A program made the position numbers and the translations under genes. From positions 8,788 to 72,787 of the forward strand of contig JTDE01000228.1 in assembly GCA_014338405.1 (NCBI GenBank): 64,000 nucleotides of DNA. The letters are read 5' to 3'. The DNA comes from Paragonimus skrjabini miyazakii (lineage: Eukaryota > Platyhelminthes > Trematoda > Plagiorchiida > Troglotrematidae). Below the pieces are notes generated by a model, which had not been told where the DNA came from, did no database searches, and was given only the letters and a program-made list of their open reading frames with translations. This document shows, one piece after another, positions 12,914 to 26,200 of the stretch (its first letter is position 1; the number at the start of each line of letters is the position of its first letter).

Positions 12914-13149
12914 TGTAACGCATCGTGCTGCCGTGTTGTTTGCGCCACTTTTGTCTTCGATTGTGTAAGTCGTGTGCATGTCCTACTGGGCCTTTGGCTC
13001 ACGTTTGTTTCTATTGTCCCCTTTTACAGGGCTGTCGTTGGAACCCTTACTTCAGAAGAACGCTGTCCCCCGGTGTCTCCACGTTGCTCAAAGTTCGTTT
13101 ACGATTGTAGCTGGTACACGAAGCCAGAACGTCTGGCTTGCCTGTTACA
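12914..13149 (+). repeat. Left LTR of the TRIM-like element
   Basis: 236 bp, starting TGTAACGC and ending CTGTTACA; the outer six bases form an inverted repeat (TGTAAC/GTTACA). The LTR contains a consensus 5' splice site GTAAGT at 12965-12970 and a pyrimidine-rich 3' splice site ending TTTTACAG at 13029. No AATAAA is present. Open frames inside it (for example 12974-13249) are by-products of the repeat. Confidence 0.9.
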
Positions 13150-13152
13150 TAT

Positions 13153-13170
13153 TGGCGACCCTGCCAGGAT
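13153..13170 (+). promoter_or_regulatory. Primer-binding site of the TRIM-like element
   Basis: TGGCGACCCTGCCAGGAT begins three bases after the left LTR. Its first three bases complement a tRNA CCA end. The rest would fit a tRNA with discriminator G, acceptor 3' strand CAGGGTC and T-stem CCTGG, a pattern compatible with an arginine tRNA. The tRNA identity is inference. Confidence 0.55.
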
Positions 13171-13379
13171 TGTTTCCATCAGCTTGTGTCGACGTGACCA
13201 ACTGATGTTTAAACCTTTTCCATCACCTGGTTACTACAAGTCGGTTTGATCGGGCATTTCTGGGTCCGCACGTTGCAATCACACACGCGGTACACGTACG
13301 CCTACACACAAAGCAACCTCTGCGCACGCACCCAATGTTGTGTGACACCACTAGCACTGGCCGGTTCACGTAGGCATTG

Positions 13380-13411
13380 GAACACTGGGGACAGTGTTCA
13401 TTTGAAGGGGG
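13380..13411 (+). promoter_or_regulatory. Hairpin and polypurine tract before the right LTR
   Basis: A perfect 8 bp stem (GAACACTG, loop GGGA, CAGTGTTC; 13380-13399) is followed by the purine run GAAGGGGG at 13404-13411, five bases before the right LTR. The purine run is the expected plus-strand primer; the hairpin may be a packaging or priming structure, which is a guess. Confidence 0.6.
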
Positions 13412-13416
13412 TGCAC

Positions 13417-13652
13417 TGTAACGCATCGTGCTGCCGTGTTGTTTGCGCCACTTTTGTCTTCGATTGTGTAAGTCGTGTGCATGTCTTACTGGGCCTTTGG
13501 CTCACGTTTGTTTCTATTGTCCCCTTTTACAGGGCTGTCGTTGGAACCCTTACTTCAGAAGAACGCTGTCCCCCGGTGTCTCCACGTTGCTCAAAGTTCG
13601 TTTACGATTGTAGCTGGTACACGAAGCCAGAACGTCTGGCTTGCCTGTTACA
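13417..13652 (+). repeat. Right LTR of the TRIM-like element
   Basis: 236 bp direct repeat of the left LTR, offset by 503 bp, with a single C-to-T difference at 13486. The ATAT target duplication follows at 13653-13656. The 210-codon open frame at 13246-13878 crosses this LTR and its flank and is not a gene. Confidence 0.9.
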
Positions 13653-13656
13653 ATAT

Positions 13657-16600
13657 ACACATTTTGTTTCCTCATCAAATTGTGAAACAGACGGCTTCAA
13701 GCAGCATGTTGGACACGTTAAAATGTGCCACATTTCAAAGAAAAGCCAAACCAGTACGTCAATGCTGGCCTGCGGTGTGACATGGGGGCAGGCGCCGGCT
13801 GAACATGGACTTGTTGAATACAATGAGACAATTTTTTGTTGGAGAAAGCCCCAAAGAGTTAAACACGGTACCAGCTGAAACTTATAGTGAACAGATGGGT
13901 ATGTTCTAAGCCATGGTCCATTAACAATTTAGAACCCCTTTCAGGAACAGCAATCTAAACCTAATCCTAACAGGCATGGAACTAAGAAAACACGGTTGAG
14001 TTTGAAAACAAACCGTATATTTCCAGCAATGTTTGGAAATATAAGTAGTCGGCTCTGGCCTAATCTGGCACCAACGGCGAAAACCACGAGAAGACTGAGG
14101 GAACGCGAAGTGGGCTCCAGCCCACTAGGCGCCATCCAAAGGCGCGCCAAATGAAAAGTGAGTAGAACCTTCGAGTGCGTTAGACCACACCTGAGAAGTT
14201 CTGGCTTTAACAACCTTGAAGAACACCATCGCAGATGAGTCGTTAAAAAAGGGAAACCTTCACTGTGTGCAACTGTTTGCGCAACTGAAGAAATTGGCAA
14301 TGAGTTCATGTCAGGCCCCCTATAGCAGGCGTACACTAAATCATGTGTACATAGCAAACAAGCAGAAAAGGACGGTTGCAGCCGGGAACCTTATAGAAGC
14401 CACATGATTGCTGGCCACTACACTAGCCTCTCCCCAGAAAGATGGAGGCAGGCAACTTTCGATCATGTGACCGGAGGTGTCTACGTGTGGGCCACCCCCT
14501 TGTGGCTTTGTTCACGGCACTCCTGATGCCATGAGGACGTGTGCAAAAGAGTTAAGGCTACAAGATTCCCCTCCTTGCTCTATCCGCTACATCTAAATCT
14601 AATTAATGTTCATTTGCACGACCGGCCTGACGACACTTGCCAGTTTAGACATCGCATACTACTCTTAAGTGTTCTGATTGATCCATCTGTCGGTTTTTTT
14701 ACGTATGCGCATTCATCGCTTAGTATTCTTCTCACTGACCAGTTTTTGATTTTTACATCTAGCTTTAACTCTTTTACTGTACATTCACTGGAACTTGACT
14801 TACACGTAACACGTTTTAACTAACGATTTTGGCAAACATGACCATACAGCAGCATAGGTTGAATGATATGTGAAGCGAGATGTGGGTACATCATTATGAC
14901 CTTAAGGGTCATTCTCGGGACGCGGGATGTCAAGTAGAAGTGAACGATTGTGCATGTACATTATACGGATGTAAATGTTCGTTTTTATGCCCTGTGAAGC
15001 GCCCAACAAAAACTATTCATAAACCAACGAGCAGTAGCATAACAATAAGCGGATTTAAAAATAACTGGGAAAGTTAAAGTAAGCTGATTACAGCCTAGTC
15101 TGAAACCAACGAGGATAATTAGGCGAGCAAGCAAAAAAATGCAGTGAACCCACAAGAACTAAGCTCTTTAAAACTCGTTTTGTGTATCAAAGATGACAGT
15201 CTGGTTCGTTTTGAATAAACGATTCTGCTAAGAACATAAATAAACTTAACTAATCAAACATCTGAATAAAACGCTGTTTGCAGAGCACCGCCCTCTTGAC
15301 TGGAGGTTGCTGCATCTTACAACTAACGGAGAGCTAAACATACGTGAGAAACACAAATGCCGAAAAATATAAAATACTGATGGGATCACCAGGACGATTA
15401 TCTTTCTCTAGATCTCTTTGTTGCCTACAGACAGCCAAACAAACATCAGCTGACGTTGTTACTGACATCAGTTTTCATAAAATCGAAACTGTGCTGAAGT
15501 CGACAAGCAGACTGTTGTGAGTATGAATTTATTGGTCACTTCATGTTTTATATATGGTATTTTCACACCTCCCGTTGTCTTGAGACATTGCAAAGTATCT
15601 CAGTTCAGAATTAGAAGCACGGGTTTTCAAGAATGGTAATGTCGCAACTAACCAAGAGGGGCAGAATCGGAATGAGTCATCAAAAAACTGTGTTCCGGAA
15701 GATCCATGACATAAGGGATTGCATAATGTTCTAGAAGAGAAAGTCCCTGATCAATAATCCTTCTGGCCAAAAAGAAATTTTTTTGAAATGTAAATCTGGG
15801 ATACAGATTAGCCAAGGCACATGATGAATTGAGTGAATCTACATCATATTGGGATAAGCTAATCGTCTGGTTAATTTCACCAGTCAAAAACAAAACACTA
15901 CAAATGGTGTAAAGCGGATATGTAAAGAAAAAACAGTGATTAGACATAATGTAATGTAGTGTAGTCATACCACAGTGGTCTTGTGGATTGTCGGAACCAT
16001 TTTTATACGTACAGTACAGGTCAGCAACGTTAGCAATGTATTGCTTTGCTAAGAATCAGTAATTTCAAAATACTATTACTTAGCAGTATCATGACATCGT
16101 TAGTTGCCCCAACTTGACAACCCGTTGTCAGGAGGAGTTTAGCAAACGAATTTCGAGCGAGTTCACTAAGGTGAAGCCGGTCGATCATCAGCTAATTCAA
16201 ACCGATTCGGCATTGTGTGGCTGTTCAAAAAGACACTTATTGAGTAGTTCTACCCATATAAACGTCACGGTGACTCTGATTGAATTAATACACAAAGCAA
16301 AAGACTCGATATTTTGGATCGCCGCATGCTCGACTGTGGAGAACTGGACATTTGGCAACCTGGTGCAGGTACAACTGCGTTGTACCCTGCGTTCAATCTG
16401 AAGCGGGCTTTTATTTGCGTTTGGGATCCTTAGTTAGAAAACTGGAAATATATCCTCAATTTGAGCTATTTGAGTTGACTCGGTACCCTCATTCACACTG
16501 TTGCGAAACTCACTGAATTTAGCAAGATAGCCAAATTCTCTTTTGGGTTTTTTCTGTCTCCCTGGCACTGCTTGCATGTTTTCGGAGGTGCGCGTATTTC

Positions 16601-19600
16601 TGGTATTATGAAGCATCATCTTGGCCAAAATTTTATGTGTAATAAACTGAAGATATTGACTATTCCATATTGGTTTGCGACTGACCAAGCATTGTAATGT
16701 GTGACTGGCACGTGTAATAAGTAAACTCAAAAAGGTAGGGTTTTTATTCCGCTAGGCGTTGTGAGCTGAATATAAGTTTTAGTGAAGAGCGGTGAGACGG
16801 TTGAGGAGAAGATTAAATCATAAAAATCATTGAACATTTAGATGTCATCGGCACATCTTCTGTGCATCACAAGTTGGACAAAATTTTCTGGAGCTTCCAA
16901 TCAGTCTTCCCCAACAACACGTTCATTCGTTTGGGAAAAGAGGAATTACCCAGTAATGCATCGGGTCTGTACCTATATGCAGGTGGTGTAAACTTACACT
17001 GATTTTCTCTGCAGAGTAATATGAGGCCTTCAAAATGTTTAAATTGAATACCCATAACACAAGACTGACTAGATCTAAAATAGCACAAACGTTCAATTGC
17101 ATCAATGGGGAGGAGGTTTATGGAGATGCAGGACACTTTTGACCTAGTTAGCTCATTCAGGATACTACTGTGCAACAGCCATTCAAAAGTACGTTGTTTT
17201 GTGGAGGCAATACATATCCGAACTTAAAAACTGGCGTTTTGTGCACGATAGTGACTGATACAACCCATCAGACAAACGGTGACTCTGATAGCATTATACC
17301 TGATGTTTTTGTATGCAAGTCTAGTCATTGTATGTCTCTGCCTTTTGTATGACATAAAATGCGTTTGCGACAAAGGAGAGCAAACGACAGGTTAAGCTAT
17401 CGGTACAAATGTCGTTTCTCTGCCCCGATGTAGCCATTTATGAAATCAAGCCACCTATCACAATGAGCCGGTGTGGTTTAGAAATGTAGTTGAAAGTTTT
17501 TATTTGACCCCTCCCTCCTCATTTATGGTAGACAAATTTCGTAATATCGAACAGTTTAAGCAGTTTCTAAACCTTCCTGGTCTAAAACTGTTGGCAGAGG
17601 TTTACCCAAAGTTATTCTAGTTGAATGTGCTCAGTTACTTATTAGTAGCACAATTGGTAATTAAAAAAGAATGATAGTGATGATCTCAAATCGTATGTAA
17701 TGTTTGTTACAAGGAAGCTGACAATCGGAGTTACAATCATTCATTCTTGGTTTGTCAGAAATATGCCATGTTGTAGATGTTAAGTAGAGTAAACGTCCCG
17801 GTAAAAGGCGAATCACTGGCAAGAGATATAACAACAATGGTTACCCCAATGTTAATGATATGTTCATTACGAAGGGAAGATAAGTAAGCATTACTTGATG
17901 CAATGCAAACTCCAATGGTAAAGTCTTGTCTTTGCGAAATAAACGCTGATTGCCATACCTAGTGCGATCGAACACAAACTCTGTCACTAATGACACTTTA
18001 TTCCGGCAAACTTGTTGACTCTCAACAAGAGCCATTCAGAGTTGCAACATTTTTTTCGTATGGTCCTGATGGCAGGACTACGTTTTACTGCTGTGACATC
18101 TGTTCCCTTCCGACATTTAGATGAATAAAACGAAAACACGAATGATAAAAGTTCATGAAATGAGCACAACTGTGATAAGATAAAACAAGATTACATAATT
18201 TTGTGTGATATTATGCCTCAAAAGGGTCCCTTTAAAAAAGTGGTTGAGGTGCTTAACGTCAGTGGCTACCACGCTTTAAAAGATAACGCACTGAAGTATG
18301 TGTTGTGGAGAAATCTGCGACAGTAATCACAAACACCAGTTGGAGTTCACACTGCTGTGTAGGGAATTTGATCTCGTACTAAGCTTAATTTTTGTGGTCT
18401 TCACAACTTAAAGTTGACAACAAATACCCATCCAAAATAAGGCATACAAATTCTTTAATTGATTGATAACAATCGCCAGAAAATTTGACTTGATCTTTTC
18501 ATAGGGCGATAGCTTACCAACATATCATCTAACGAGCAAATGCACCAAAAATCAAAATTTTATATAAATTGAACATCACTCACAATTGCTCGAAACTGTC
18601 GCATTCACATAGGCCTTCCAAATAGGCCCTTTCAAAACGAAACATTAGACTCGAGTTTCGCTGTTGTTAAAGCTTATCGTTGGCAAGGATATTCACAAAT
18701 GATGAGCTCCAGCGAGGGTGAAAATAGAATCTAGTGCATCTTTTCGAAGGAGGCAAACTAGATCTATGGGAATGTGACCGTTGCTATCAATTGTAAGTGA
18801 TGTTCAATCTACATGAAGAACGATATTCCCTACTACTCACCAACAATTTACCACTTTCATGATTTTCTGTGTATTTTGTTTACATAGCCTATCACATTTA
18901 AATTTCATGGTTTCGTTCATCATGAATCACAAGCATCTGTCCTACTGACCTGGTACTGAAATCAGACTCTGGCGGCCGTGTAATGATGGGTTTGTTAACA
19001 ACTTCTTTCTAGACTTGAGTTAGAGTCGTACGTTCTTGGTGTCGAGCCAATACAACTCGGACGATAGATCGGTGTCACTTCAGTTGTCCTGCCTCACAGA
19101 GTCTTAATTGTGTAAAAATACTCAGTTTTGGTTTATCCTGTTCACATACGTTTTTATAGCTCGGCTAGTTACTGTATCGTGCAAGTGACTGTGGCTCGCT
19201 GCAATATGGCTTTACCGACACAACCTTAGAACAACGGTGACTGTGATATCCACAATTAAATAATGAGGGCGAAGCAAAACGAAATGACGTATGCCAGTAA
19301 TGTTTAACAAAAGTGGAACACGATTGTTTGAAATCGTTTAGGAGTTTTCTGCTAACGATTGTTGAGAAGCAGACTTTGAAGGGAAAACTTAATCATTATT
19401 GGACGGTGCCTATCATTGCAGTTACCATTTTGTAACTTACGTGTGCAAATATACCCTTTCTTATCATGTACGGAATCCTAATGTCTTACGTTGCGCATCT
19501 GATCACACACCCAACCAACTTACCTGTCTTCGGTTTTCCTAAGGACTGTATAGGAAATAATGGGCAACATGAATAGGGCTCTGCGTGCGGTTTGAACGTT

Positions 19601-22600
19601 GAAACATTCGTCACATTGTGCTTACCAGCAGATCACAAGAAATCTAGTTGAAGCGTGTGACAAGGTTGCACCAACGGGACAAACACTTTTTAAGGTTGGT
19701 CTAGGAACTTTGTATCTCAGAAGCGAAGAGACCATAACAAAGAATGAAGAGGACATGAAATGTCTTTAACCAATTAAACATTAAAGGATCCATACTAATC
19801 GGTTGATAAAAAGACCTTCGGTCGGAACGTGTACAGTCGCACACAAAAAAGGTGTGTCTGAAATGGTACATCTAAGCTAATGGCACATATACAATAGAAG
19901 TGTTTCACAGCAGACATAAACAGGACTTCAACCGTTGCTTCAATCAATGAAGAATCCATCAGACGTTCACGAAGAAGCCAAGCAAAAGTCATAAGATGTT
20001 TTGCCTGTTGTGGTAGTTAAAGTTGTAACTGTAAATTATAATTGCAAATCGCAGTTGAAATATTGCTCACATTAAAACGAAGTTAAACTGAGCCTAAACT
20101 TGCATTGAAAAATGAAAAGTTTCTTATCAGATAATTAAAATTAGTGAAAACTTGTAAAAAGTTAACGGTTATTAAAGCTACTGTCTCATTCACCGTAAAA
20201 TATGTAAAATTAACCATACAGGGCACAGCTGCGGACAAAAACTGTGAGTACTGAAGTGTGTAATGCTAACATAGTAATTTTTATCGAGTAAAACCCTACA
20301 AATTTATAGGCGGATATAACTTTGTATCATCACTTGATTAACTATGAGATTATTATTTGAATTTGTACACATTGATATGAAAAATTTGAATTTGTAACCA
20401 CACATTTAGCATTACACAGGGAAGGTACTGATAGTTTAGACTGATATATGAAGAAGCAGTTAACCAAATAGGATGGGCTGGACCATTGCTCGTTGACGCC
20501 ATTATATTAGTGCATACTACTTTTCATTGTACACTTAAGTAAAGAGTATCTGAAGAAGTAGGCGCTGATCAACTGTGAAGGATGTTCAGTTTATATAAAT
20601 CTACACCGCCGTACTTCCGGTCAATAAAGAAACGTAATGTACACTACCGATGAGTAGAGGAGTTGGTTGATAAACGCTGTATATCACACACAATTTAGTT
20701 AACCTTCGTACTCTCACAAACATTTCAGCCAACTTCCATTGCTTCTTTCAGAAAGAGGCCGGCCAAAACATTTTAAGAGATAGGAAGGCTGCAAATGGTT
20801 GTAAGTGAAGTGAAACTTGTAATTTAATTCAAATTTATATGTTACTACCTTTTGAATGATGAATATATTCGTCAACGTAAATTCCAAGTGTCTTACATCA
20901 ACCAACACTGGAAAGTAAATAGGTTTGTGGCAACTTTCCCAAAAAAATACCCTTCAGTTGATTGACGTGGGCTATTTGAGGAGCTGAGGTAAACTGAAAA
21001 ATGAGATCTGGATGAAGTAACGACTTCTTTTTTTTTAGTTTATTATGATTAATAACAGTAATCAATCAACCGCTCAGTAACCAGTGCTGAAACTGACATT
21101 TGGTGATCAATAATCTTGGTTTAAGAGTGAGGTCACGGTTATCCTGGTTATCCATTCGATCGTGCTTGTTTTATTTCACTCCTATTGCAACTACAAATTT
21201 GTTTAGACGCATACGATGAAGTAGATTAAGAACGTTGGTAAATCTGGGAATACTAAATTTTTCATTAAGGAATTTATACTTTTTTAAATTTATGATGGGA
21301 AAGAGCAACTTTCCTGTCACTAATTTCTTTTCATGTTTAACCAGAAATTAGAAAAAGCATTGCATAACAATAGGACCTTCCGGCAAACAACCAGAAGTTC
21401 ATTACTTGCGGAATGAATAATTTCATGATGGTTTCGTAAAGAAACGAAACCGATGTAACACTGCTATTCTAATCGGTTATAAAATGCGTGAATCACCCAT
21501 GCACAGCGAACATACTAGACCAGCGTGAACAAAAATGCATGCATTCGAATTGTGCGTCAACGTAACTTCGTCGGCTAGTACGCTATAGAACTGTACACAG
21601 GTGGAATGTCAGACGCGGTGCGTTTCGTCCAATCACAATCACTGAAGTAGTACACTTTTAATAGCTTGATTTGCTAGTCTGATGAAGTAACACACCAGGT
21701 AGCTCTGGTGTTCCGGTATGCTAGCTTCGTGGACAAATGCATGAGATTCAAATTACTTAATAAATTTATTGTAAACAGTAGCATTTCAGGACGCCGCGTA
21801 CTTTAAATCTAATCCAAATGGAAATAGCTCGAACGACGTACACGCGTCTGACAGTGTAGGTAATCAGAGTCAACCAGCTTCTGAAGAACGAACAGTTCGG
21901 TATGATCTTTCTGGTAAACGAATCATATCAGACAGTTTGCTAGCAGATTCAATAGTTTTTATCAGCTAACCTAACGGGAAAATTGACCATTTCCGTCTCA
22001 TTTCTAAACTCTGAGATTCTCAGCTGATTACGTGATTTCAGCTTCGTTATAAACTGTTCATCTTTCGTTGTATTTAGTCACAATTTTTGAATCAGAAAAT
22101 GGATTATAAAGACTCAATTACAAAACCGTTTACAACGTGTTGATTTCACGTACACGAATTAGATTTCAGGGAAGGCCAAATTCTCCGGGACACAGTAACC
22201 GGATCTCACACGAACTGTACAGTTCTATAAGCGTTTTATGTGTGAACATTTGAGCAACACATACTTTTGGAGAAGAACTGAACAAACCTCTTTAATGCAA
22301 GACAAAGCAAAATTCACGAATAGGTTTGGTATATTTCCACTGCAACAGGCAACAAATGTCTTTTATCTACTGCCGCTCACCAACGTGAGTTGTATAAAAA
22401 CGGGAAACATCAGTAACAAAACGGAAAGACTAACGGCAATAATAGTGGAGGTCATCAGTAGTCAACGGAGATTACGGTGCGTGCGAAAGAACATCCACAC
22501 TTCAGTGTACGACAGATCTTCAATGCCGTAGGGATTTTTCGCGAAGGATGGGGGACTTCTAAAAGGCATTAATTTTGATGGTTGCACCGTACCTTTTAAA

Positions 22601-23220
22601 AAATAGCCCTGTCTTCAGGTTGAGTGGAAATGCTATTTTTCACTTTTTGGAATGTGTTCGCCATAAAATGGGACAATCTACTCCGTGACACAAAATGTTT
22701 GCTCCACAGACCCAATTTTGCACACCACAAAAACAGTGAGCATATGTGTGTTCAACTTTGCGTAACCGAAAACGAGAACGGCGAAGAAGGTCAAATATCT
22801 CTCTGGGTAAATCAGTGCCCACTCAACAAACGTGGGCGTGCTATTTTTCGGTTTTCCGAACTGTAATGTGATCAGATCTGTTGGATACATTTCATTGGAC
22901 ACAACAAACTGACTAGTCTAATCCGGCTTGAGATAATCAGTTACGTCACAAACTCAGATCACACAACCCATCTGTACGGTCAGACCGATGAGTCTCGTCC
23001 TCTGTAAAACCAGCAGAAACAGAGTTTTTGACGCGACCGGTGGCCTGTTGTGCACTTGCCATGGTTTTGAAAGTAAGCTCATAGAATTTGGGAACGTGAA
23101 TCATTTCAAACCTGGAGACTGCACGCAGCTCTCATGGGCCGATAGATGAAGTGGATTCATACAGTTAACCTCGAGCAAATCGTAATGCTTCGCAATGACC
23201 TAACTGCTAAAGCACCTTGG

Positions 23221-23224
<4 letters not shown>
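13657..23224. other. No recognisable gene; palindromic GC-richer block near 14.1 kb
   Basis: No exon, RNA gene or element can be named. The block at about 14,040-14,250 is richer in GC than its surroundings and holds a perfect 8 bp palindrome with a 2-base loop at 14109-14126 (AGTGGGCT, CC, AGCCCACT), next to GGCGCC and GGCGCGCC. It may be part of an old repeat. The rest is AT-rich spacer with short open frames. Confidence 0.4.

Positions 23225-23263
<39 letters not shown>
23225..23263. repeat. (AT)n microsatellite
   Basis: About 39 bp of uninterrupted AT dinucleotides. Confidence 0.95.
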
Positions 23264-23266
<3 letters not shown>

Positions 23267-26200
23267 TCAAGGTTACTAGTAAAACTGGCCCAGGCTTAAT
23301 GTTGATTTGAGATATTAACCCGGAAACAGCTTTTCATCCACGAAGTAGAATAGCGCACACACTATGAACGACATACTTGGAAGGTATGCACCATTAAATG
23401 GTGCAGAACTCATACACTCGGAGGAAGATGACGGATCGCGTGGCTTACAAACCACTAGCTACTATGATAAACAAACCGTTATCTGCTGCGAAAATAAGTC
23501 TACAGAGAATATCGAACAAGGTACAAAAGTGTCATATTTTTAGATCAGACGGGAAATCGGATGGAATCTTTTGCAGTTTGGCATCCTTCTGGTACTAGGA
23601 TAGACTGTGATAAACCAACATCTTAAGAGTAGCCATCAAAAAATGTATTGTGCTTTAAAATGATTGACCAAAATACCCCCCAAAACGACTGACCGTCGGA
23701 TAAGAAAACACTGCCAGATTCTCTAGCGGCTGTTTGCCCACACTAAGTGAGTAATCTGGGTTGATTATATGGTATTCGGGAGACAACCGATTTTCAGACA
23801 ATATTCCATCGGAAGACAATGATGTTAGACATAAAAGTGGGACTCAGGCTGAAACAAACAATTCGTTATTGTTCTTACACCGACTGAGTCGTTCACAGCG
23901 CATACCGCGGCCAAGTAGGCCATAAAGGTGATGTAATTGTGCATCACTTGTAGGTGACACTAAAAACAAGGTACAACATTTCGTGGTTTCACATCCAATC
24001 CTGGTTGCGAGATCAAAAGTTACACAGTACTTGGAATATGCTAAAAAATAAGAATAAATACACAACTGGAATATCGTGAATCCATGCCAAAAGGAAAAAT
24101 TAACGGCCAATATTCCGTCAATGGGTGAGACCAAAGTTGACTGAATTCAAATGAAAATACATACCATAATGGATCAATCAAAGGTAAACCGAACTCAAAA
24201 TAGGTCATATAGACAGAAAGAAATTTACTGATGAGTAGCTGAGAAGTTCGGCAGAAGATTTATACTATAAGAAAATGTTCAGGCAATATAGAAAAAACAG
24301 GGTGACGCTGAGAAGTGTAACGCTTAAATCGTGACATACTCAGCCCATCACAAAAACTTCAAATCAATTTAGCAACTCCCCATCATACTGTGGTTGCTAC
24401 AACATCGGCAACATCTGATGATATGGTCACCATTTTTCATAAAACGCCATCTTCTTGAAACGCAACCTATCTCATCGGATGTTGTTTTGACCACAATCTA
24501 ACGAAAGTAATACTTCTTGTTTTTGCTGGCCTCTACTGCTCTTTCTCTAATCCAGCAACCTCGTAAAATGAAGTCTGAATTTGTTTGCAGTAAATCACCC
24601 TCGGGCGTCCATTTATCACAAATGTATAAGAAATACAACGACTTACGGCATTTTTTACCAACCCATAACTTGTACATCTCTAAAAACAAAACCTCCGGCT
24701 TTATGATATTAGTCTTATAATCACTGTTGTAGATAAGAACAAGTAGAGAGTCGTTCTATTTCCCGTAGACGTGCACTTGTTGTTTAACCGATCTTAGGTT
24801 GCTCCTGTATGGTTGTGCTTAGTAACTGTCACACAGAGCACATTATTCTACTCTAAATATACTATTTCAGTTGGTACAGACAACTCGGTTGAAATGCCAG
24901 TTGGTCTATTGAGTAAACAATTTCTTCCCAAGCTATTGCTGATTTCCATCTTTGAGCATAATACAAGACCCAGCCTCCATACCAATAACATCGTCGCTGC
25001 CGATGTGCAGTACTTTTATAATAGTTCATACCACTCACTAAAGTGCATACTTGCTGAAATAAATAGATAAACACCTAAGGAATGAGAAACCTCATGAACT
25101 CACGGACTATGTTGCGAAAACGTGATGATTTAAAGAGTCTATAGTGAACTATTCCTTCAAAGCAGGATCAACACCGGAATGATTAGCACTGTAATATTCA
25201 ACCGGATGAGCAGACAGGGATTTATGCCCAAGGATATATTACGCAACATGCACCGGCAGTTTAAATACAACTGCCCTCCTTGCTCGTCTGACTGTCTGTT
25301 GACTCAATGTCCTCGTGCATGATTTCAGATTGAATCCATGCACGCCAACTAACTGCGATCCGAAAATACCGTCAAGGCCAACCACATACTTAAGCGACCT
25401 GACATATCAACGAAATGAGTAGCCAGGAAAACACTGGACAGTAGCAACGGACTGAGTGAAGTTAGCACTTGAGTATAATACATACGCATGCATAGTTAAA
25501 AAGCTGGTTGTAAGTTCAACCAAGTCATTCGCTAAAAAATCCTAACATGTTTTTGCTACAATATTTCACCATTTTCACAGTTTTTAGCCACTCGAATTCT
25601 GACAGAAACAAAAGGAATCCAGTGTCGATTTTGTCTTTCGCACTTCAGTTCGGATAGCAACAGCTTCTAACCATTTTGTATTAAGCCAATTTTCACTTAT
25701 GAAACATAGCACGAAATAAGACATGGTTTTGACAAGATTATTGACATTTGTTGTAAATGATCGCATGCTAGAATGTAATACGATGTAATACGCATAAAGC
25801 CAAACTTCGGAAGGATAAAATTGCGGAGGAAATGAAGGGTATCTAATCGTGCTTGGAAGGCTAGACCGACAAATCTGATTTGGGTTGACCAATCACGTAG
25901 ATCCATTGACGTGGTAAACTCGGCATGCGTTGGCTAAACTGTTCACGTTGCCGGATCTGTGTTGAATGGCAGTATCACTAGGTGAATGTAACATTCTACA
26001 CCATTCAAGAGGTAGGACGTAAGTTGCACGAATGGTTTATAAATTTTCAAGCTTTGACTATGGTCAAACTGGGTTTGTTCCCTGATGCCATCAAGTGGTT
26101 AGTGAATCCCACTATCTAAATATTGCCAAGATATAGGAAAATTAAGAGTTGCAATAACTTATGCGACATCGGTCAAGACTAGTGTAATATTTGACGACTA

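Larger units (their letters stand above)
12910..13656 (+). mobile_element. TRIM-like non-autonomous LTR retrotransposon with ATAT target duplication
   Basis: A compact 739 bp element (12914-13652) has all the hallmarks of an LTR retrotransposon but no gene. Two direct repeats of 236 bp (12914-13149 and 13417-13652) begin TGTAAC and end GTTACA and differ at one base only (C at 12983, T at 13486). A primer-binding-like TGGCGACCC starts three bases after the left LTR, and a polypurine tract lies just before the right LTR. The 4 bp target duplication ATAT sits at 12910-12913 and 13653-13656. The 267 bp interior holds no meaningful ORF. Terminal-repeat retrotransposons in miniature are mobilised by proteins of an autonomous partner; the 4 bp duplication and tract layout suggest a Ty3/gypsy partner, which is inference. 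The nearly identical LTRs indicate a very recent insertion. Confidence 0.9.

Noticed and set aside
13246..13878. 210-codon open frame, the longest between the gypsy and PLE regions
   Set aside because: It runs through the interior, right LTR and flank of the TRIM-like element; its middle merely repeats the frame of the left LTR.
24228..24250. CTGATGAG on the plus strand (possible hammerhead core)
   Set aside because: No GAAA at the right distance, no stem I pairing and no PLE nearby.
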